64,000 nt of DNA, from contig NC_092567.1 in the NCBI RefSeq assembly GCF_037975245.1, positions 5,154,214 to 5,218,213 on the forward strand, read 5' to 3'. Both the position numbers and the translations under genes were made by a program. Under the pieces are notes generated by a model that ran no database searches, was not told the DNA's origin, and saw only the letters and a program-made list of their open reading frames with translations. The DNA comes from Apostichopus japonicus. Taxonomy: Eukaryota > Echinodermata > Holothuroidea > Aspidochirotida > Stichopodidae. This document shows positions 57,501-64,000 of the stretch, piece after piece. How positions within the stretch are numbered: position 1 is the stretch's first letter; each line of letters starts with the position of its first letter.

Positions 57501-60500
57501 TCTCTCCACTAAAAATATTTCTTCGAAGGATATCAGTCATTGATGACGGTTACCCAGCATTCTTCACACCTCACTTGAGCTTCGGCCTATCCTGTTCAGT
57601 CCTATATGTACTGTATATATTCAATATATTCCACTACATATGATCTAACCCAATGGAGATACATATGATTTTAACAGAAAAGTTGTGTAATTTAGCATTG
57701 ATTATTCGCAAACCATTTCCCAAATTTTAGACAGGAAAATTGCAGACTTACTGTAGTCCTAATCTAGTCGCGCAATACACTCACGTATAGTACCGATTCA
57801 AACTATTGCTGCTGTCATGTTTGCGTATATTCATTTAAGACTTGTGATTTTAGTGTATCCATTGCACGAAGGAATTCCGATTTCAATAGAACGACTCACG
57901 AATCTTGCAATGCAGCGTATGTATCATAAGTAAGGTCAACATGTGATCCAAGCATTAAAGGTAAACTTAGGGCGTTTAGAAGGCAACCCCGTAAATAGAC
58001 TTAACTAAGTGTCACAGGACAATCAACAACAACATTTTATCTGTTCAGCTTAAGCATCATGTTTCAGTGACATCAATGAACTAATTCATGTTTTGACATT
58101 TAAGACCCATGGACCTTATCATTCTTCTCATTCAGTGTTTGTCTTCCAACTGTCTATCAAGTGATGGTCATTATTGATGCTGACGTTCAGAGCAATCTGA
58201 TTAAATGAAAACTCCGTATTTGCAAACCTTTTCGGGAAAAAAATCGCGCCCTGGCCCCGCAATGGAACTTTTCAGACTATTTGGAAATTCAGTAAACAGC
58301 GGGTGATTACTGGAATTACTCGTCATGACAAAACATACTTTTCTCGTCAGAGACTTCGGTCAAAAAAGTTAAGTAGATTTTCAAAAATACAGATCACGTT
58401 ATCGTAGCGTGCGTGTAAGAATGCTTTGACAATATGCAATATCCGCCGCATCTAATCTCATATATTTACGACACTGGTGACAAATCTACAGTGGTTCTGA
58501 AGGGACAGGCGAGTTCTGCAAAACACTTTAAAGTTGTTTATTTTTGTTGAGCTGACGAGTTACCCTAACGTTACCGCTTGACGAAAATGATAAAACAAAT
58601 CAAGTTTGCTGTTTCAAGTAACTTGGCAACAAGTCAAAGATATGATTTTGATCGAGTTGTCAAGTATACGCTCTATTCATATCTTGGCCAAATTTTATAA
58701 AGATGAGTATGTGCATTGTCAACTCGATAAAAATCATTTGACGTGACTACAACTCGCCTGCTCCTTCAGGAAGTAAAGCGTGAATATTCGAGAGAGATAC
58801 AGGAAGATTTCAAACAGAATATGTGAAAGCTACCCTTGATATGTTATGTTCAATGTCTTTGACTTTCAGGACTTTGGAGTACTACTCTTGTAAGCAATGG
58901 CAGGATATGGCGGTATCGGGGAAGGGGAGGGGGGGGGGAAGGAGCAAATTTAATGGATGGTGGGAGGTGTGAGATTTACTTGAGTGCAACACATTTTCTC
59001 AAACGTTTCTCACAATATCAATCATGAAAAGAGGAGGGTCTCTTTCTTTTTGAAAAGGTGAACTTTCAGCTGTGAGACACTGTCATCCGTGACGGCCATC
59101 TATTCAACAATGTGAAACCTGTGGTTTTGATATTGCTGAGCAAACAGTATGAAATGTTTCCCAAATGGAAATGCGGGCGGTATTGAAGAACTTAGATTGC
59201 ACAGTCTCCGGAATCTTTGACGTTATTAATTTGCAGATAACATTGCAAGGGTCGTACCTGTACCTCGTTAGATTTTGCAGACGGATTCAACTGGTAATGC
59301 GTAAGGTTGGCATGTAATATAATTGTTAGTAGTCGATTGAGAACCTTATTTATAATACATAAACAAGTACGTGTGTTCCTCATACGTCTTCTGCGGTACC
59401 AGCAGTTATTTATACAACATATAACGACATCTTAACTACATAACATTATTAACATTTACTTATTTCATATTACTAAGCGAAATTTTAATGTTCATTTGAT
59501 AATTTTATTTTTCCTGTTGGTTGTTTTTGACAAAATTGACAAACGATACAAGCTCTACGATGTTAGGGATAGCAACCATTAAGAGAAATACCGAATTTAC
59601 CGTTGCTGGCCAAAGGGTTTGTACAAAGAGGACTTCGGCTTTGAGTACAACGTTTCCGTATGTTGCCGTGTTGGACGAATCCGACCGTACTCTACTACTC
59701 TTCCAACCAGAATTAATGATCAAAGCTATAGTCTCATTGGCAATAGTTTCTTTAAAATAGCAAATTATTTACTTGGCAACAAAGTGTTATCTGGTAACTT
59801 ATTTACGGATTCCAGTTATCGTCTACCGAATTGTGTTATTATTCAGGGAATGAAGGAACATAATACATGTGCCACGTGGTTGGGGGGGGGGGGGCCTGAT
59901 CGAGTTGTGATCCTGCATGTTAGCAGAATCATTCCGGAATAAACAGACATAAACAGTATTTAATCAATGCACTAAACGTAAGAAAAGACAAGCAAATTAT
60001 TTTCAGAATGGAAGCTTTTCCGAAAAAGTTAAAACTAAGAGGAGGGGAAGCTGGCTTTACTGGAAGGCTACTACGACCCTGGCAATACCACCCTCCTGGG
60101 AGAAATAAAGATAATATACAAATATAAAAGATTATATAAGAAGACATAGTTTAGTAAATTTATTGATGCAATTTGACGCAAGCAAATTAACGTTACACAT
60201 TTAGCAAACCAGCAACACAATTTCCTAGTTCGTAATAATATTCATTAATGTTACGATATTTTTCACTTGAGGGTATTTCATATTTTTAAATCACATTTAA
60301 CAAAATACTTAGGGTTAATTATTGATGAAAATTTATCACAAGCAACATACTAATGATCTATGTCATCGTTGCCGTTGTCAATGCTGCCCTAGCCCAATGG
60401 TGTTTAGGGTGTTACCTTTATACCTGCCTCATTGCAAGCTTCATTCCTCCCCTGGTTCAGTGTGGCGTCGCATATGCTCTCATAGCAGAAATCTTAAGTA

Positions 60501-62681
60501 CTATGTTTCCTATATATGTTTATAAAGGCATTAAAGGGATAGATATCCTAATTGTATACTTCTTTTATATCGCATTCTTGAGATTTGTTTTTATTGTGAT
60601 TTTGCTGTATGCTTGTGCCTGTTATTATTATTGCCTTTTCGTGTACTTGATGTTTTGCTTATTTGTAAGAGTACCTTGAGTTAAAGTATAATCTTAGTAG
60701 AGTATTTCTCCAGAGGTTATCACTTTTATTGGCACTCTATACATTCTCCAGAAAGCCGCCGTAAACCTTCAAAAGCCGCAGTAAACCTCAGAAAGCCACC
60801 GTAAGTCCCCGAATGCCTCTGTATGTCACAGTTTGTCGCGCGGCTATAGTTTTGCCCGGCAACGATTGTAAGTTGAGCGTTATTATTATTATTAAAGAGG
60901 GTATTGTTGTTAATCTTACCGTGTACTTTGTGTTTCATGTTACCAAATGTTTTTTGTTATACTTCTTCCTTTTGTGCATTATTTATAAGAAGAAATCTTA
61001 TGCTGTTTTATGTTATATTAATTTGTGCAAATTCATGTGCTTGTTTCACCTATGTTTGCATATTAATGTTTTGATATTTTTACTTTATAGTTTTCACCGT
61101 GGTACTGTTGAACCACGTGTGCAAATAAACGGTTACAATCTATGTAAAGGTTTTATTAAGTACATTGGTACTGTCTTGTATATAAGAAACACTATGCCAA
61201 ATGAAATAGCAATTTAAATTCACTCTTCTTGTATCTATTCTTAACAATTGTATTTTGTGGTACAGCATGTAGGGTCTTATACTACGTTCTGAAATCCTCT
61301 AGAAGATTTGCGGAATAGATTGATCAAATTATTTATAATGACACCTACCTAAATGTGTAATATACATGACTTGGTCAGAACCTGACACCAGCGAAGTAAA
61401 TAACATACTAACTGATTGGGCAATTGCTCTCCCGGTAAATACTTGTGCCCGCCCCTGTTAAATATTTTGCTCACAATCTTCATTTTCTTAACAGAGATAT
61501 GCATAAGAACAACCAAACAATCTGGGGCCTATATCAAGTAAATGAAATACTCATAGCCACTATATCAATGTACAACTTTTTTTTACATATTTCATAATCG
61601 GTTAATAAATTTGTCGACGCACTAAGTCGAAATGTCAACAGTTCATCCATGTGGTCCTTTCTTTACCCCGTATTACCTAATACCAATGTAATCAAGAAAC
61701 GTTGATATTCTGAGATAAGATAGTTGAACTGATGAGGTATTTATGCGATATTATGAGGAATAAATCGAATTATGAAATACAAAACCAATATGTTAAGTCG
61801 AAATACTTCATTTAACCTTGCCATCTTTAAGTCGAAGTTAGAGAAAATAGGCGAAAGTTTGAAATATAGTAGTGAAAGTTTGAGATTAAAAAAATGCAAA
61901 TTGGATATTAAAAGTGAAAAGATGGACCGGTTATTTCGAAATTTCCACTTCCCAAGTACCACAATCCTAACATTTTTCAAGAATTTAAGACAATTTCTAG
62001 GAAAGATATGATTTTTATGAAAATATATGAAATTTGGAACAGTTGTTGAAATTTCCAGATAAGCAGCGAATTAGAAAATGACATTTAGTGTGAACATTGG
62101 CAAATTATAATATAGTGTCATAAGTAATGATTCAAGATATTACCATTATGTAAAATTATGGTAGGGAAATAGAGCACAATACAAGTAAAATAGGCTCTCC
62201 TAATTTTCGAGTGTACGTGATATATTATATACAGATTAAAAACAAATTGACATTATTGTGTATTAGTTAACATTGTTATATTTTATTGATTGTGATTTTA
62301 ACCAAATGACGTCCATGAGAAAGATGGTCGTACATACTGATGACGTAGTGATTGATGAATGACGACAATGGAAGTTGAATTGTTTCTTGACAATGTGAAG
62401 TTATCAGAGCAAACGAATTCATAATTTGTAATACTTTAAATATTGTTTACACTTTTTTGGAGTTCTTCTTATATTTTCCTTTTCTGTCTTTTTTTGTGAT
62501 ATTTCATGTAAAGTGTGTATAAATAAATTTGATAATTTTCAACACTATTTGAATAAGTTTCAATTTATGCGTGACAAATATGTACTTTACTGTAAACATG
62601 TTATTTGCGGCTATAAAGTATTTTTTGCCCGTTACTGTAAGTTTTGTGTTGCATTCGAAAGACAGACATAATTTTCTCCGT
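54510..62681. other. No gene supported; AT-rich spacer
   Basis: Scattered open frames of 60-134 codons occur on both strands, the longest on + at 60353-60679 and 60813-61217. They are hydrophobic because of AT-rich codons and show no family motif. G-runs occur at 56764-56772, 58926-58938 and 59881-59893. No tRNA, rRNA or element termini were recognised. Confidence 0.35.
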
Positions 62682-63688
62682 CAGTGGCGTCGTGCCCATT
62701 GGGGCCTGGAGGGGGGGGGGGGGCACAGGCCCCCCAAATTTTGTCAAAGGTGTCATAAAATTTTGTCATAATTTAAAAAAAAGTTTTTTCGAACAGTGTC
62801 AGCAACTGAATTTCTTGTAGGGCCTACGAGAAATGGGGCTTCTATTGACTGCTTGGTCAATGGTTGTTAATTGTTGATATTCAGTCAATCGAAACAGTTA
62901 AATAATTACTGGTTGATAACTAATGAACCAAATGTGCCATCAACGCTGCCATCGTTGAACAATATTATATATACGTAGTCCCAGAGTAAGGGCAACCCGT
63001 TACCTTTGCCAAAGTCAGTCAATTTTCCATGAAAAAAAAATGGCAAATTTTTTAATTGTTTTCTAAGCCTGTAACAAAGTTCGGAACAGAGATTATGGGA
63101 CTCCATGTGAACTTCTTCTTAAGTAATGCAATCAGTTCGCTAAAAGGTCCACTAGGATACATTTTCCTCATGATCTGATAGGTAGTTTTGAAAAAAAATG
63201 AATAATAATAATCATTTCAAATACAGTCACAATTAACCTGGAAAAAAATCACTTCGTTATCGCACGTTTTATCTTAGGTTTCGCTACTTTCGCTTTTTCT
63301 GCCCATGTTTTCAAACGGCATCGTTTTTTCTTTACCCAGTCACCACTTCTCACGGGCATGGGTGGCGATCATGGATCAGCCAACACAAAAATGTCTTCAA
63401 TTTTGGGCGCTTCTGTGAGACGAGGAATTGGTAAACTGAGGAATAAATGGCGATCACTTCCTTCGAGAATATTTCCCAAAATAAATAAATTGCCGTAAAT
63501 TTTGATCAATTTTAGGGGTGTTGCTTACTGCCATAAAGCACGGGAAGTGCCGTTTCCTGTAATCTGAGTGGTCTGCCAGACGAAAAATTTTCTTGTACGC
63601 TGCGCGCCAACCCGTGGTAGCGCTCCGCTTAGATAGTCATCACCTGCTCACGGGCCCCCCAAAAATTTATTTTCGCACGACGCCCCTG
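62682..63688. mobile_element. hAT-like non-autonomous element, about 1 kb
   Basis: Left end CAGTGGCGTCGTGCCC is inverted at the right as CGCACGACGCCCCTG. Flanks TTCTCCGT and GTCTCTGT agree at 6 of 8 positions, suggesting an eroded target duplication. The family A core ('ttgtacgctgcgcgccaacc', 'agcgctccgcttagatagt') lies near the right end. No transposase. Confidence 0.7.
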
Positions 63689-64000
63689 GTCTCTGTACTA
63701 GATTGTATAACCCAGTCACTTTTATTGATGACGTCAGCTGTTTAAACTGTCATTTCTCAAAACTAAATATATAAAATATTAAAATAAAACCTATAATGAC
63801 AGCAGTGATATTTTTGTGGTTTACAACATGTACAGTTTAGATAGAAAAATATATAATTGAAACAGCGACCACTATTAATAATATCCCAAACTTTAGGCGG
63901 AAAAAGACACAGGTAACATACATATTTATAGCGTTGGCAATTATACGCTAACAGTGGCATGACCTATATGGATAGGGGGAGGGTGCCTTTGACTTAACGG
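63689..64000. other. No feature recognised
   Basis: AT-rich sequence at the window edge without supported features. Confidence 0.4.

Noticed and set aside
59505-61217. Cluster of 60-134-codon open frames on both strands
   Set aside because: Inspected for immunoglobulin, lectin, transposase and reverse transcriptase motifs; none found. AT-rich hydrophobic frames overlap in several registers.
1-64000. CRISPR arrays or bacterial operons
   Set aside because: The sequence is eukaryotic in character and the tandem arrays lack repeat-spacer structure.

Overview
The window looks like repeat-rich nuclear DNA of a marine deuterostome invertebrate, probably an echinoderm and perhaps a sea cucumber. 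This is inferred from split genes with GT-AG introns, an echinoderm-style NLR (NACHT) gene, CR1/L2-type and Penelope-like retroelements, many 8-bp-TSD DNA transposons and several tandem-repeat families. Nothing prokaryotic is present. The species call is an inference.

The one well-supported host gene lies on the minus strand. Eleven exons between 31784 and 15201 can be joined in one open frame of 826 codons, every junction GT-AG and phase-compatible. They encode a hydrophobic transmembrane segment, a basic stop-transfer stretch, a short linker, a complete NACHT NTPase module, and two successive copies of a four-exon repeat cassette (A phase 0 to 2, B 2 to 1, D 1 to 0, C 0 to 0) with leucine-rich-repeat character. 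This is unusual because NLRs are normally soluble cytosolic proteins. The layout predicts a membrane-anchored NACHT receptor whose extracellular part lies upstream (higher coordinates). That part was not found with confidence; only a weak phase-compatible exon at 44440-44493 and a microexon at 32364-32388 are candidates. The 3' end below 15201 is also uncertain.

Two CR1/L2-type retrotransposon fragments sit antisense in the introns of this gene (18995-21184 with a 600-codon reverse transcriptase frame, and 25172-26164, decayed).

Region by region: 1-4.8 kb holds interspersed hAT-like repeats. 4822-9043 is a 4.2-kb P-element/THAP9-like transposon with perfect 31-bp inverted ends and an 8-bp target duplication, its transposase decayed. 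9.1-14.6 kb holds small repeats. 14.6-32 kb is the NACHT gene. 30.5-43.6 kb is dense in tandem repeats: 144-bp, 75-bp, CTAACATACATG-type, ATCC-type and 130-bp families, the last carrying nuclear-receptor DR1-like sites. 43.7-44.2 kb is a Penelope-like tail. 46-52.6 kb contains a diverged segmental duplication. 47.6-49.1, 53.7-54.5 and 62.7-63.7 kb hold further non-autonomous hAT-like elements. From 54.5 to 62.7 kb no gene could be supported.
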